The notes beneath the pieces are model-generated. The model had not been told where the DNA came from. It saw only the letters and a program-made list of their open reading frames with translations, and made no database searches. This document shows, in pieces, positions 50,960 to 62,617 of a DNA stretch of 64,000 nt (position 1 is the first letter of the stretch; each line of letters begins with the position of its first letter). A program made the position numbers and the translations under genes. The stretch comes from Sulfurisphaera ohwakuensis (GTDB lineage: Archaea > Thermoproteota > Thermoprotei_A > Sulfolobales > Sulfolobaceae): NCBI RefSeq assembly GCF_009729055.1, contig NZ_CP045484.1, forward strand, positions 1,240,001-1,304,000, read 5' to 3'.

Positions 50960-52406
50960 TTTTTTCCCACAAAGGCATTATTCTTTTTACTACATTTTCA
51001 TCACTTGATACCTCTTCTGGCCATTCTTTTCCTAGTTCTTCTTTAAACTTTCTTGTGGCATCAATACCTATTTTACTCCCTAAAGGAGGAAAAGGAGTTG
51101 TATGATCCAAAGAATCAGTGATAATATTATCGATAATTACTACATCCCTACTAGGGTTCACGGTAGTAGTAATAGCATATAAAACTTCATTTAGATCATG
51201 AACATTTACATCTGCATCAACAATAATAACCATTTTCAATAGGCTAAGTTGACCAAGTCCCCATATACTCATCATTGTCTTTTTAGCCTGACCGGGATAA
51301 TATTTCTTAATAGAGAATATACCAATACCAGTAAATAGACCAAATTCTGGGAGATTCATGTCAACAATTTCTGGTATTAATATTCTAATGAAAGGGAGAA
51401 AAAGTCTTTCTACAGCTTTACCTATCCATGCGTCTTCTAATGGAGGTTTTCCTACAGAAGTAGCATGAAATATAGGATTGTCTCTTGAATAAGTTTTTTC
51501 TAATTTAAATACTGGATAATAATCTTGTGGAGTATAGTAACCTAAATGATCTCCAAATGGACCTTCTAATCTTAAATCATTTAGATCTACATAACCTTCA
51601 AAAACAGTCTCAGCAGTTGAGGGAACAAGAATACCATTATCTAGCTCATGAACCTCTACACCTTCATTTCTTAAAATTCCAGCAAAAAGATATTTATCTA
51701 ATCCAGGTGGTACTGGAGAGGCAGAAACAAATGCCAGAATAGGATCAACACCATTTACTATTACTGCGGGGATTTTGGTAATTCCTTTTTCTTTATATTT
51801 AAACGCTGTTAACGATCCCCTTTTTAGTGCTTGCCAATGAACTATGGCCTCTCTTTCATTTAAAAGTTGAATTCTATATACACTCAAATTGTGAACTCCA
51901 GTGTTAGGATCCTTGGTTATTAATATAGAAAATGTTAGATACCTCCCAGCATCCTTTGGCCATGTCTTAAGAGCAGGAATTTTATTAAAATTTAAGTTAT
52001 TATCTTCTTTAAAAGCTGGTTTTTTTGATTTAGGCAAAATTTTTCCTAGTTTTAAAATATCAAAAAGATTTCTTATTTTATTAGAAAATGATATAGGTAA
52101 AGAACCTGACATTTTATCTAGAAAAGATTCTGTAATTTCTTCTAATTTATTAGTATTAAATAAATCATAAAAAGCTTCAATCGAATAATATATATTAGTT
52201 ATTACACTCCAATTTGGATAACCTTTAATATTTTTAAAAAGTAATGGAGGAAGTTTATTATAAGTTGCTCTTCTAGAAATTTCTGCAATTTCAAGTATAG
52301 GGTCCACTTCATCCTCGATTTCAATAATTTTTTTCTTTGAACGTAAATAGTTTATATACTCACGCAAATCTGAGAATGCCAAATTAATCACTAGATTAGT
52401 ATTCAT
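50937..52406 (-). CDS. UbiD-family decarboxylase
   Basis: A 489-residue member of the UbiD family, (de)carboxylases that depend on prenylated FMN. Visible are the N-terminal [56 protein letters not shown], the [18 protein letters not shown] block with the catalytic glutamate region, and [19 protein letters not shown] near the C-terminus. The substrate is unknown; quinone-type or aromatic acids are usual. The prenyltransferase UbiX is not in the window. Confidence 0.87.
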   Translation of the reverse strand: MNTNLVINLAFSDLREYINYLRSKKKIIEIEDEVDPILEIAEISRRATYNKLPPLLFKNIKGYPNWSVITNIYYSIEAFYDLFNTNKLEEITESFLDKMSGSLPISFSNKIRNLFDILKLGKILPKSKKPAFKEDNNLNFNKIPALKTWPKDAGRYLTFSILITKDPNTGVHNLSVYRIQLLNEREAIVHWQALKRGSLTAFKYKEKGITKIPAVIVNGVDPILAFVSASPVPPGLDKYLFAGILRNEGVEVHELDNGILVPSTAETVFEGYVDLNDLRLEGPFGDHLGYYTPQDYYPVFKLEKTYSRDNPIFHATSVGKPPLEDAWIGKAVERLFLPFIRILIPEIVDMNLPEFGLFTGIGIFSIKKYYPGQAKKTMMSIWGLGQLSLLKMVIIVDADVNVHDLNEVLYAITTTVNPSRDVVIIDNIITDSLDHTTPFPPLGSKIGIDATRKFKEELGKEWPEEVSSDENVVKRIMPLWEKIKTQYHP

Positions 52407-52471
52407 AAGATAAAGTTTATAATTTAGTATACAAAAGAGCTTTACGTTAGTGGTGAGCTATAGTTGGAAAC

Positions 52472-53655
<1,184 letters not shown>

Positions 53656-53659
<4 letters not shown>

Positions 53660-54999
53660 AAGTAATTAAAATAGGTGGGTCTATTCAAAAAGATGAAAAA
53701 GACTATGAATTAATATTAGAGAAATTAAAGAAAGAAATTGATTATAATGATAAAAACATTATTGTAACCTCGGCAATTAAGAACATTACAAATCAGCTGT
53801 TAGATATTATAAAAAATACAGATAAAGCGATGGATATTGTTACTGATATTTATGATAGGCATGTAAGATTACTTTCTAAGTTAACCAATGGAATAGAGTT
53901 CGAGCGTTCTTTTGGAGAAATTTCAAAACTTGCTGATGAGCTTTTTAAAATCGCATGGTCAGTTAGAGTATTAGATGAGGTTACTCCTAGGGTTAAAGAT
54001 TATATATTATCCTTTGGAGAAAGATTTGCAGTAATTTTACTATCCGCATTTTTAAGATCTAACAATATACAGTCTAGCTACATATTAGATCCTCCCCTTA
54101 TAACTGATGAAAATTTTGGAGAAGCTAATGTATTACTTCAACAATCTAAAGAAAATTTAACTAAAAAAATCGATGGTATTAATGAAAATGTTATCGTAAT
54201 CCCAGGATTTATTGGCAAAAGTACACAAAATAAATTTACTACAATAGGACGTGGAGGAAGTGACTATACTGCAACAATAGTAGGAAAAATACTAGGAGCA
54301 AAAGAGGTCAAGTTAATAACTGAAGTCCCTGGAATAATGACTGCTGATCCTAAGAAAATACCACAAGCTAAAACTATTCCAAGATTAGCTCTTGAGGAAG
54401 CTATTGAACTTTCTCAACTTGGAGCTAAAAAATTACATCCAAGAACATTCGACCCTATATTTAATACAAATCTAAAAGTAGTAATCGAAGGACTTTATGA
54501 GGAAGGCAGTACTGTAATAGAAGGAAACTGTACAAAAGATGACATTTTAAAAGGAATCGCCACAAGAAATAACCTAGAACTTATAACAATAGAAAGTACT
54601 AATATAGTAGGAAAAATTGGTTCTGCCGCTACAATAATGTCAGAGGCTAGAAATGCTAATGTAAACCTTATCGCAATTTCTCAACCAGTCTCAGAAACAG
54701 TCATTCAATTAGTAATTGAGTCTCAAGATAAAGATAGATTAATAGAAAGACTAAACAATTTAAATAATTTAATAGAAGATATACAATCAAGAAAAGTAAG
54801 TGCAATTAGTATAGTTGGTTGCGGATTAAGAAACAAGGAAATTTCGGCTAAAGTCATTAATAAGGCTTCATCACTAGACCCTATTTTCATATCTAGAGGT
54901 CTGAAAGGCGTTAGCTTAACATTTATAGTTGATGAAAAAGATGAAAATAGTTTAGCCAAAGAACTTCATGAGGTGATCCTGGAGTGGCAGACAAAATAA
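53656..54999 (+). CDS. Aspartate kinase
   Basis: A 447-residue amino-acid kinase starting the aspartate family pathway. KIGGSIQKD is the N-terminal phosphate motif and [15 protein letters not shown] binds aspartate and nucleotide. The C-terminal ACT repeats (from about 305; [34 protein letters not shown]) indicate feedback control by threonine or lysine. The catalytic lysine position after K-x-GG is KIGGSI as usual. It overlaps thrC by four and asd by 16 bases. Confidence 0.93.
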
Positions 55000-56036
55000 A
55001 AGTTTCACTTCTAGGCTCTACTGGAATGGTAGGACAAAAAATGGTAAAAATGTTAGCAAAGCATCCTTATTTAGAGTTAGTAAAAGTTAGTGCTTCCCCT
55101 TCGAAAATTGGTAAAAAATATAAAGATGCAGTAAAGTGGATAGAGCAAGGAGACATACCAGAAGAAGTACAAGATTTACCAATAGTTTCAACAAATTATG
55201 AAGATCATAAAGACGTTGATGTAGTATTGTCAGCTTTACCAAATGAATTAGCAGAATCAATAGAACTTGAACTTGTGAAAAACGGAAAGATAGTTGTGTC
55301 TAATGCTAGTCCATTTAGAATGGACCCAGATGTACCATTAATTAACCCAGAAATTAATTGGGAACACCTAGAATTACTTAAATTTCAAAAGGAAAGAAAA
55401 GGTTGGAAAGGTATTCTAGTAAAAAATCCTAATTGTACAGCTGCTATAATGTCAATGCCAATAAAACCCTTAATTGAAATAGCAACAAAATCTAAAATAA
55501 TAATTACTACACTACAAGCAGTAAGTGGAGCTGGATATAATGGAATATCATTTATGGCAATAGAGGGTAATATAATCCCATACATTAAAGGAGAAGAAGA
55601 CAAAATAGCAAAAGAACTAACTAAATTAAACGGAAAACTTGAAAATAATCAAATAATTCCAGCAAACTTAGACTCAACTGTTACATCAATTAGAGTACCT
55701 ACAAGAGTAGGGCATATGGGAGTTATTAACATTATTACAAATGAGAGAATCAACATAGAGGAAATAAAGAAAACACTAAAGAATTTTAAATCTTTACCTC
55801 AACAGAAAAATTTACCTACCGCACCAAAACAACCAATAATAGTAAGAGATGAAGAAGATAGACCACAGCCGATTATTGATGTAAATGCAGAAAGTGGCAT
55901 GGCTGTAACTGTGGGCAGAATAAGACATGAAAATAACGTGCTTAGGTTAGTCGTTTTAGGAGATAATTTAGTTAGAGGAGCTGCTGGAATAACAATACTT
56001 ACCGTAGAAGTTATGAGAGAATTAGGGTACATTTAG
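54984..56036 (+). CDS. asd: Aspartate-semialdehyde dehydrogenase
   Basis: A 350-residue NADPH enzyme reducing aspartyl phosphate. [14 protein letters not shown] is the NADP loop, [20 protein letters not shown] is the family block, the nucleophile is in [14 protein letters not shown], and the histidine is in [11 protein letters not shown]. In Sulfolobales a paralog of this family serves as malonyl-CoA reductase in carbon fixation, but placement beside aspartate kinase and threonine synthase favours the amino-acid role. The start is a GTG inside the kinase gene. Confidence 0.92.
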   Translation: MADKIKVSLLGSTGMVGQKMVKMLAKHPYLELVKVSASPSKIGKKYKDAVKWIEQGDIPEEVQDLPIVSTNYEDHKDVDVVLSALPNELAESIELELVKNGKIVVSNASPFRMDPDVPLINPEINWEHLELLKFQKERKGWKGILVKNPNCTAAIMSMPIKPLIEIATKSKIIITTLQAVSGAGYNGISFMAIEGNIIPYIKGEEDKIAKELTKLNGKLENNQIIPANLDSTVTSIRVPTRVGHMGVINIITNERINIEEIKKTLKNFKSLPQQKNLPTAPKQPIIVRDEEDRPQPIIDVNAESGMAVTVGRIRHENNVLRLVVLGDNLVRGAAGITILTVEVMRELGYI

Positions 56037-56699
56037 ATGTTAAAGATAGATTTTCATGTTCATACCTATTATAGTGATGGAAAAGAATCACCAAAAGAAA
56101 TGTTAAATTATGCATTAAAAGTTGGACTTAACGGAATAGCTATAACTGATCACGACACATCCAAAGCTCATATAACATTCAAAAATAAATTTATAATCCC
56201 AGGGCAAGAAGTTACTACAGAATTTGGACATGTAGTCATATTATGTAATTTTCCTCCTTCTCCTCCTAGGAAAATTAGTGAATTAATAGATTATGCAAAA
56301 GAGAATAGTTGTATTGTTTTTCCTTCTCACCCATTTGACATATTTCGTAAAGGAATAGGACATAAGGTGTTCAACTATAATTTTCATGCCATAGAAATAT
56401 TTAATTCTAAAGCACCTAAGTCAGCTAATAAAAAAGCTGAAGAAGTTGCCAAACAATTAGGATTACCAGGATTAGCAAACAGTGACTCTCATATAAAATA
56501 TGCTCTAGGATCTGCATATAACGTAGTTAATTTAAGTGAATTTAACGTAGACGAAATTTTAGATAATATTAGGAAAAATAGAATAGAAGCTGTGAGAATA
56601 GGATTAACCGTAAAGGCTAAGTTTGAGATAGCTAAATGGTATATACAGAGGAAACTGAGAATTGAGAAAGATACCAGCAGAATTATGCGTGAAGTGTAA
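56037..56699 (+). CDS. PHP-domain phosphoesterase
   Basis: A 220-residue metal-dependent phosphoesterase. The metal motifs are [12 protein letters not shown] at the N-terminus, [15 protein letters not shown] and [11 protein letters not shown] towards the end. It begins in the base after the asd stop and ends inside the NreA gene (38-base overlap). Candidate activities include nucleoside or histidinol-phosphate hydrolysis; context does not choose. Confidence 0.85.
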   Translation: MLKIDFHVHTYYSDGKESPKEMLNYALKVGLNGIAITDHDTSKAHITFKNKFIIPGQEVTTEFGHVVILCNFPPSPPRKISELIDYAKENSCIVFPSHPFDIFRKGIGHKVFNYNFHAIEIFNSKAPKSANKKAEEVAKQLGLPGLANSDSHIKYALGSAYNVVNLSEFNVDEILDNIRKNRIEAVRIGLTVKAKFEIAKWYIQRKLRIEKDTSRIMREV

Positions 56700-57891
56700 A
56701 GGTTATAAATATTTATGTGGGTTACCCTCTTGTCCAATCCTAGATAGGTTTAGAAATATAGCAGTAACTGTTTCAAAAATTAAAAGCAGTAATAAAATTC
56801 AAGGAGCCACGCCACCTAGTATTGTAGTTGGAGAACGAAATTATCCTAAAGTATCATTAGTATATAATGTTCCACCATCAGTAATTGGAGAAGAAGCTAA
56901 AGATTATGAAAATCCTGAAAATTGGTGGGGGAAGAAAAGCTTAAGTGATATACTATCTTTAAGAACCTCTATGATTTCTTCTCTGTTATCTGGGATTAAT
57001 GTAAATAATCCAGAAGTACTGTATGAAAAGGAAGTTTCAATCACTGCAGTTGCTGAAAAACCCGTATTATCTGAAGTTTATAGTGAGAATAAAGAAATTA
57101 TTCCTAAGTTAAAATTCGACGGAATTTTATTACCTAGAGGACCTTCTCTAAAAGCAAAGGATATAAAAATAGATGAGAATCCTAAAGTACCCAAACCAAT
57201 TGAAAAACTAATAACAGACGATGTAAAAGCACAACAAGCAATTCTTGAGTTATACAATAACAAACAAAGTGTATACACTATAATTAATGCTCTTTCATTA
57301 GGTCTATTAGGGAAAAGAAAAAACAGAAAAATAGTACCTACAAGATGGGCAATAACAGCTGTAGATACTACTTTAGGTAATTTTATGCTTAACGAAATAA
57401 AAGGTTTAGATACTATTAGCGAGACCCTCGTTTATTATAATTCGTACCTAGGAAATTATTTCCATATAATTTTATTTCCATCAAAATATAGATCTGTATG
57501 GATAGAAATTTGGCATCCATTATCATTATGGGCTAACGAACTAGTAGTAAGTGATTTATCTGAAGACTATTGGGGAGAATATGACTTTCTTGATGGAGGT
57601 TATATGGCAGCAAGAATGTCAGTAATCGAGAAACTTTATGAAATGAGAAGACAAGCAGGGATCATAATTATAAGAGAGATCACAAGTGAATATTATGCAC
57701 CAGTTGGAAATTGGCACATAAGAGAAACTGTAAAAAGGGCATTTAACAATTCTCCAGTAAAATTTGATAAACTGGAAGATGCAATTAAATACGTGAATTC
57801 AAGACTAAGAGCTAAAATTAATTTATTTGAAATAAAAAGTATAAAGAGTCTAATTACGCAAAGAACTATTGATGAGTTCTTAAAGAAGTAA
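56662..57891 (+). CDS. nreA: DNA repair protein NreA with PCNA-binding C-terminus
   Basis: A 409-residue protein matching the archaeal Nre family, which protects cells against DNA crosslinks. The N-terminal zinc-type cluster [16 protein letters not shown] (residues 9-24) is intact. The last residues [10 protein letters not shown] form a PIP-box-like motif, so it should bind the sliding clamp. The start is a TTG within the end of the PHP gene; the cysteine cluster right behind it supports this start. Its end overlaps argF by 12 bases. No partner repair genes are adjacent. Confidence 0.86.
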   Translation: MRKIPAELCVKCKGYKYLCGLPSCPILDRFRNIAVTVSKIKSSNKIQGATPPSIVVGERNYPKVSLVYNVPPSVIGEEAKDYENPENWWGKKSLSDILSLRTSMISSLLSGINVNNPEVLYEKEVSITAVAEKPVLSEVYSENKEIIPKLKFDGILLPRGPSLKAKDIKIDENPKVPKPIEKLITDDVKAQQAILELYNNKQSVYTIINALSLGLLGKRKNRKIVPTRWAITAVDTTLGNFMLNEIKGLDTISETLVYYNSYLGNYFHIILFPSKYRSVWIEIWHPLSLWANELVVSDLSEDYWGEYDFLDGGYMAARMSVIEKLYEMRRQAGIIIIREITSEYYAPVGNWHIRETVKRAFNNSPVKFDKLEDAIKYVNSRLRAKINLFEIKSIKSLITQRTIDEFLKK

Positions 57892-58800
57892 TGAAAGAAC
57901 ACTCATTGCTGTATAAAGCCTGTTTTCAGCTTGATCCCACACAGCACTTTGAGGCCCATCTATAACTTCATTTTCTACCTCTTCTCCTCTAACTGCTGGC
58001 AGACAGTGCATAAATATCGCATCTTTACTCGCATATCTCATTAAATCTGTAGTTACCCTATAATTTCTCAATAGTTCTTTCTTTTTTTCAGCTATACTTT
58101 CTTGACCCATACTAACCCAAACATCAGTATATACAACCTTTGAACCTCTCACAGCTTCATAAGGATCCTCATAAAACTCAATTATCGCACCACTTTTTTC
58201 AGCTTCTTCTTCTATCCTTTTCATAATATCATCTCTGGGCTTAAATTCTTTGGGAGAAGCTACCTTAATTTCTAAACCCATTTTAGCTACAAAAGCCATT
58301 AAGCTCACTAGCACATTATCTCCTCCATCTCCTACAAAAGTGAGTGAAGTGTATTCTCCAAACTTTTCTTTTATTGTCATAAAATCTGCTAATGCTTGTA
58401 AAGGGTGAGAAAGGTCACTTAAAAGGTTTATAGTAGGTTTATTAGAATATTTAGCTAACAACTCTAACGTTTCGTGTTTTAAAACTCTTGCTGCTATTCC
58501 ATCTACAAACCTCCCTAAAACTCTTGCTGTATCCTCTACTGGTTCTCCTCTACTTAACTGAATATCTGATTTGTTTAATACAATAGGATTGCCACCTAAT
58601 AACCTAATTGCTGTCTCAAAACTTACTCTTGTCCTAGTACTGGGTTTCTCAAATAACATTGCTACGGTTTTTCCATCTAATGATCTTGGGACTGATCTCA
58701 ACATATGGAAATTCTTCATTTGGAAAGAAACTTCCATCATTTTTTCAATTTCTTGTTTAGAAAAATCCAGTAGGCATAACAAGCTTTTTCCTTTTAACAT
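57880..58800 (-). CDS. argF: Ornithine carbamoyltransferase
   Basis: A 306-residue transferase making citrulline. The carbamoyl-phosphate loop is [24 protein letters not shown] follows, and the ornithine loop is MSVSMGQE-like ([10 protein letters not shown]). [18 protein letters not shown] is the C-terminal signature. A TTTTTAAAT box at 58829-58821 (minus strand) is about 25 bases before the ATG, giving a leaderless transcript. Confidence 0.94.
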   Translation of the reverse strand: MLKGKSLLCLLDFSKQEIEKMMEVSFQMKNFHMLRSVPRSLDGKTVAMLFEKPSTRTRVSFETAIRLLGGNPIVLNKSDIQLSRGEPVEDTARVLGRFVDGIAARVLKHETLELLAKYSNKPTINLLSDLSHPLQALADFMTIKEKFGEYTSLTFVGDGGDNVLVSLMAFVAKMGLEIKVASPKEFKPRDDIMKRIEEEAEKSGAIIEFYEDPYEAVRGSKVVYTDVWVSMGQESIAEKKKELLRNYRVTTDLMRYASKDAIFMHCLPAVRGEEVENEVIDGPQSAVWDQAENRLYTAMSVLSLLL

Positions 58801-58831
58801 ATTTTAAATTTTAGACCACTAATTTAAAAAT
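58801..58831. promoter_or_regulatory. Interleaved divergent promoters of argF and the HTH gene
   Basis: The 31-base spacer holds two TATA boxes facing away from each other. TTTAAATTTTA at 58803-58813 serves the GTG at 58832, and the minus-strand box at 58829-58821 serves argF. Each box lies beside the other gene's start, so the two promoters probably compete. Confidence 0.5.
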
Positions 58832-59452
58832 GTGGAAGAACTATTAACAATAACTAAAGTTACTTTACCAAAGAAAGGAAATAAACCAAACTTTGATGAG
58901 GCTCATGTGTTATTAGCTCTAAGCATAATAGAAAAAGAACAGCCTATCGGTAGACATTTATTGATGAAAAAGTTAGGATTAACAGAGGCTTCAACAAGGA
59001 CTATGATAAAGCGACTAAAAGAACTAGGATTAATTACCATAGATAAAGTGGCCGGAATATTAATAACAGATTTAGGAAAGAGAATCTTGAGCAATATCAG
59101 AAGTAAAGTTACAATATCAGATGAGATTGAACTTACTAGTATCAATTGGAAAAGTGAATTAATTAAAATAAAAAATGGGAGAATTATACTAGAAAAAATG
59201 GGACTATTAAATTTAAGAGACCTAGTAATTAAACAAGGTGCAACTAGAACTTTAATAGCAGTTATTAATGAAGAAGGAAGAATAGAACTACCACCTAAAA
59301 CCTTTGATGAAAGTGAAGAAATAAAAAAGTTAAAGGAAGAATTGCAAAGTAAGGTTAACAACTTGGAAATAAATGATCTTATTATTGTATTTGAACCAGT
59401 TGATCAACACTTAGCTTATAAAATCGCTCTTACAATTTTAACTAATGCTTAA
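58832..59452 (+). CDS. Winged-helix protein (DUF4443-like)
   Basis: A 206-residue protein. Residues 20-85 form a winged helix (EKEQPIGRHLLMKKLGLTEASTRTMIKRLKELGLI), and the remainder is an alpha/beta ligand-binding-like domain with DLVIKQGATRTLIAVI. Small-molecule-responsive regulators look like this. It starts at GTG, leaderless, and its end overlaps the next gene by eight bases. The ligand is unknown; its divergence from argF would be compatible with control of arginine synthesis. Confidence 0.75.
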   Translation: MEELLTITKVTLPKKGNKPNFDEAHVLLALSIIEKEQPIGRHLLMKKLGLTEASTRTMIKRLKELGLITIDKVAGILITDLGKRILSNIRSKVTISDEIELTSINWKSELIKIKNGRIILEKMGLLNLRDLVIKQGATRTLIAVINEEGRIELPPKTFDESEEIKKLKEELQSKVNNLEINDLIIVFEPVDQHLAYKIALTILTNA

Positions 59453-60545
59453 AAAAATAGGATTTTTAATTAATCCAATAGCTGGGAGTGGTGGAAGAAT
59501 AGGACATAAAGGTAGCGACGATTTATATTTTGAAAACCCCGAAATTCCGATAAAAATAAAAAGATTTCTTTCATTAGCACCTAAAAAAGAAGTTGAATAT
59601 ATAGTAGCAGAAAATAAAATGGGTGAAATTTATTTTAATAACGATTTTAAATTTACTGTTATAGAAACATTAAATAAAGAAAAAACAACCAGAGAAGACA
59701 CAATATATGTAACTAATCGATTTCTTGAGCTAAAATGTGATATAATAGTTTTTGCTGGAGGTGATGGTACGGCCAGAGATATCTATTCCGTTGTAGATCA
59801 AAAGATACCGATTTTAGGAATCCCTAGTGGTGTAAAAATGCACAGTGGTGTATTTGCTAATACTCCCGAAGCTGCAGCAATAATTTTAACTAAATACGTA
59901 AATGGTGAAGCAACGCTAACAGACGCTGAAATATTAGATGTAGATGAAGAAGAATACAGAAAAGGTAGATATGATGTAAAATTATATGGAATAGCTAAAA
60001 CAGTAACGTTTGGAAATTATCTAACTCCTAGTAAGGAAGAAATAATAAGCAATGAAGAAGAGTTAGAGGCTATTGCAGAATATGTTATTAATAATCTAAT
60101 TAGAGACAACGAATATTATATATTTGGAAGCGGAAGTACTGTAAAATATATCCTTAAAAAATTAGGATATAAAACTAATTTTTTAGCTATTGATATTACA
60201 TATGGAAAAAAACTCGTAAAAACTTCTGTTAATTATTATGATTTATTGAATTTGACTGGGGAGTTAAATTTAATCTTAACACCGATAGGTAAACAAGGAT
60301 TTTTGATAGGAAGGGGAAATCAAGAGATTGGACCAGAAGTGCTTAAAAAAATTAGGAGAGATAAGATAATAATAGTATCTACGAGGTCAAAGTTAAACAC
60401 AATAGATTGTTTGAGAATAGATACCGGAAATCCGTTACTAGATAGGAAATTTCAAGGTATTTATAAAGTTATAGTAGGATATGGAGAATTTGTCGCGATT
60501 AAAACTTGTGATAATACCAGTGTAGTAGATAATGATATTACCTAA
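59445..60545 (+). CDS. ATP-NAD kinase family protein
   Basis: A 366-residue protein. The N-terminus [21 protein letters not shown] and the GGDGT motif ([14 protein letters not shown]) mark the diacylglycerol kinase/NAD kinase fold, specifically the long archaeal COG3199 group. Sugar, NAD or lipid phosphorylation is possible; the specificity is not visible. It is coupled to the HTH gene upstream (eight-base overlap). Confidence 0.8.
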   Translation: MLKKIGFLINPIAGSGGRIGHKGSDDLYFENPEIPIKIKRFLSLAPKKEVEYIVAENKMGEIYFNNDFKFTVIETLNKEKTTREDTIYVTNRFLELKCDIIVFAGGDGTARDIYSVVDQKIPILGIPSGVKMHSGVFANTPEAAAIILTKYVNGEATLTDAEILDVDEEEYRKGRYDVKLYGIAKTVTFGNYLTPSKEEIISNEEELEAIAEYVINNLIRDNEYYIFGSGSTVKYILKKLGYKTNFLAIDITYGKKLVKTSVNYYDLLNLTGELNLILTPIGKQGFLIGRGNQEIGPEVLKKIRRDKIIIVSTRSKLNTIDCLRIDTGNPLLDRKFQGIYKVIVGYGEFVAIKTCDNTSVVDNDIT

Positions 60546-60594
60546 GACATTACTAACCAACCATGTTATATTCTTGTTCTTCATATATAATCTG

Positions 60595-61311
60595 ATGAAA
60601 AGAGAGGATGCTGACATAAATATTGAGCTTAATGAAAAACAGCTTAAAACTGGTCCTCGTTCTAAATTGATGGAGGCTGTTCTTATACTTCTTTTGGCCA
60701 GACCATTAAGAACTTCTGAAATAGCGGTAAACCTAGGTTTAGAAACAAAATATGTAAGTAGTTATCTTAGTTACTGGAGAAAAAAAGGCTTAGTATACCA
60801 AGAAGCAGGTAGATGGCATCTTTCATCGCAAGGTGAGGATTTAGCTAAAGAAATTATTGAGGAAAGAAATAACTCTAAGTTTATAGAATATTTAGCGTTT
60901 GCAAAGCAAATATTAAATGAAAATGTTAAGCAGACAATGAACAACAAAAAAGAGACAAAAGAAAACAAAGAAGAAAAAGAATTTTTGTCGTTTATTGGCG
61001 ACTTAACAAGTACCAGAAACAAAAAACAACAAAAAGGTAATTTAACGGATTGTATATCAGATATACTAGAAAAAATAGATGAAGAGGAGAAGGAATTATT
61101 AATCTTTCTATTAAATAAATATAAGCAATGGGGTTCTACTTATGTATATCTTGATCAAATTCAAGAAGAATTTAATGCAGATACAGGATGGCTATTTAAA
61201 GTTTTAAGAAAATTACAGACTAAAAGAATTTTATATTTATATCATGATCCTAAACTTGGATTAAGAATAGGTTTTACACAACAACTTAAGGATAGGATAA
61301 ATAATTGTTAA
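60595..61311 (+). CDS. whiP: WhiP-like replication initiator, double winged-helix protein
   Basis: About 238 residues from the ATG at 60595. The earlier ATG at 60532 would code a hydrophobic stretch over the promoter and overlap the upstream gene; GTTATATTC near 60564-60572 sits about 26 bases before 60595. There are two winged helices, one near the N-terminus ([42 protein letters not shown]) and one at the C-terminus ([18 protein letters not shown] ... [15 protein letters not shown]), joined by a charged, low-complexity linker ([15 protein letters not shown]). This matches WhiP, the Cdt1-like initiator tied to origin oriC3 in Sulfolobus. The assignment rests on architecture and the neighbouring thermosome gene. 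Confidence 0.7.
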   Translation: MKREDADINIELNEKQLKTGPRSKLMEAVLILLLARPLRTSEIAVNLGLETKYVSSYLSYWRKKGLVYQEAGRWHLSSQGEDLAKEIIEERNNSKFIEYLAFAKQILNENVKQTMNNKKETKENKEEKEFLSFIGDLTSTRNKKQQKGNLTDCISDILEKIDEEEKELLIFLLNKYKQWGSTYVYLDQIQEEFNADTGWLFKVLRKLQTKRILYLYHDPKLGLRIGFTQQLKDRINNC

Positions 61312-61470
61312 AATATCTACTACTACTTTTAATTCATTTTCAGCTTTCGTGCACATCTTTCATTATTTGCATTATACAAACTTCATATAAATATACATAA
61401 GAAGCATTTTAAGAGAAGTAGTAGTAGTAATATATATTAGTATTTTGTATTAAGTTTAAACTAGGTGTTA
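61312..61470. other. oriC3: Putative replication origin (oriC3 type) beside whiP
   Basis: The AT-rich spacer between whiP and the next gene contains a perfect 12-bp inverted repeat, CTACTACTACTT (61317-61328) and AAGTAGTAGTAG (61416-61427), separated by 87 bases that include near-pure A/T stretches. In Sulfolobus the third origin lies next to the whiP gene. No classical ORB element was seen. The right end also contains the promoter of the gene starting at 61471. The origin assignment is inference from synteny and structure. Confidence 0.5.
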
Positions 61471-61803
61471 ATGTTGTCTGAATCTACTAAATCATCTAGG
61501 ATATCAGAGGATGAGATGAATAAGGTTTTAGCAAAAGCTGAAAAAGAGGCTGAGAAAAAAGATCATAAAAAACAATGGATCGAGAGAATGATTAAAAGTG
61601 CTAAGACCTATTATAAACTATGCCCTTATTATGATAAGAAATCCTCTAAATGCTTTTTGACTTTAGGAGACAAATGTACAAGAGAAGGAAGATATGAGAA
61701 TTGTCCAATTTTTATCGGTTACTTAGACCAAAAGTATAATGAAATAATTCAAAAGAAAAAGATGCTTCCGATGGACTTTTTAGATTTAGCACAGATGATT
61801 TAA
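61471..61803 (+). CDS. Unknown cysteine-containing protein next to the origin
   Basis: About 110 residues: a charged helical first half (EDEMNKVLAKAEKEAEKKDHK) and a second half with four cysteines (KLCPYYDKKSSKCFLTLGDKCTREGRYENCPIF) that could bind zinc or an iron-sulfur cluster. The ATG at 61471 is preferred over the GTG two codons earlier. The family is unknown to me, but its position between whiP, the putative origin and another unknown suggests a housekeeping protein conserved in this order. Confidence 0.62.
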   Translation: MLSESTKSSRISEDEMNKVLAKAEKEAEKKDHKKQWIERMIKSAKTYYKLCPYYDKKSSKCFLTLGDKCTREGRYENCPIFIGYLDQKYNEIIQKKKMLPMDFLDLAQMI

Positions 61804-61816
61804 TGGGATCGCACAA

Positions 61817-62617
61817 GTGCCAAGAAGGAAGAAATCTGAGGAGCCCCAACAGCAAGAACAAGAGAAAAAAACTAAGAAGAAGTCTGCTAAGGATAAGTAT
61901 ATTGATCCAAATGTAATAATAGATGAATATTTAGAAGAAGTTGTTAATGCTTTAGGTTTAGCTTATTTAAATCTTGATAAGGATGAATATAAGGAGCTTA
62001 TAAAAGAACCATTTGCTGCAGCTGTGGGAGAAGTTAAGACTAAACCTAAAGCTAGAACAATTATAAATAGATTACAAGCAAATAAAGACTCTTTGATGGA
62101 ATTTTTAGCCTTGAAATTACTTAGAATAAGAGATCTTGATAAAATGACGAATGAGCAATTAGAGTTCGTTGTCTATAATGTAAAGAACACTGTAAAGGAT
62201 CTTGGTCCGCAGTTATATGAAGAATTATCTAAAAGAAATAGACAAGATCTTATAGATTTTCTACGTTCGACTTGGAATTTATATGGTATAAACTCACCCG
62301 TTGAGTGTCCTAGATGTAAGTTTAATGCTATTATGCCTGACTTATCATGTTATATTTGTAAGTATGCTATCTCAATGAAACAATTAAAGGAGAAAATTCA
62401 TGTAATCGATTTACTAATAGATTATAGTAAAAGTGACCCTGAGGGGTTTAAAGAAATTATCACAGCGGGGTATTTCTATTATAGTTGGAATGGTGTTTCA
62501 CCCCCCAGTAAAATGCCTAAGAGTGAGTTGTTAGTTTTTGAAATTATTCTTAATAGAGAGGAGAAAGAGAAGTTAAAAGCTTATTACAGCGCTGGCAATA
62601 TTCCCCAGAATCAATAA
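61817..62617 (+). CDS. Unknown protein with basic N-terminus and zinc knuckle
   Basis: A 266-residue protein beginning with GTG. The first 28 residues are Lys/Arg/Gln-rich and disordered (PRRKKSEEPQQQEQEKKTKK), followed by a helical domain and a four-cysteine knuckle CPRCKFNAIMPDLSCYIC near residue 163. Nucleic-acid binding is plausible. It is 13 bases after the previous gene and probably in one operon with it. The last 68 bases overlap the convergent gene. Confidence 0.62.
   Translation: MPRRKKSEEPQQQEQEKKTKKKSAKDKYIDPNVIIDEYLEEVVNALGLAYLNLDKDEYKELIKEPFAAAVGEVKTKPKARTIINRLQANKDSLMEFLALKLLRIRDLDKMTNEQLEFVVYNVKNTVKDLGPQLYEELSKRNRQDLIDFLRSTWNLYGINSPVECPRCKFNAIMPDLSCYICKYAISMKQLKEKIHVIDLLIDYSKSDPEGFKEIITAGYFYYSWNGVSPPSKMPKSELLVFEIILNREEKEKLKAYYSAGNIPQNQ

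Noticed and set aside
54984..56036. Malonyl-CoA reductase of the carbon-fixation cycle
   Set aside because: The enzyme shares ancestry with aspartate-semialdehyde dehydrogenase, but the gene overlaps aspartate kinase and follows threonine synthase, so the amino-acid role is favoured.
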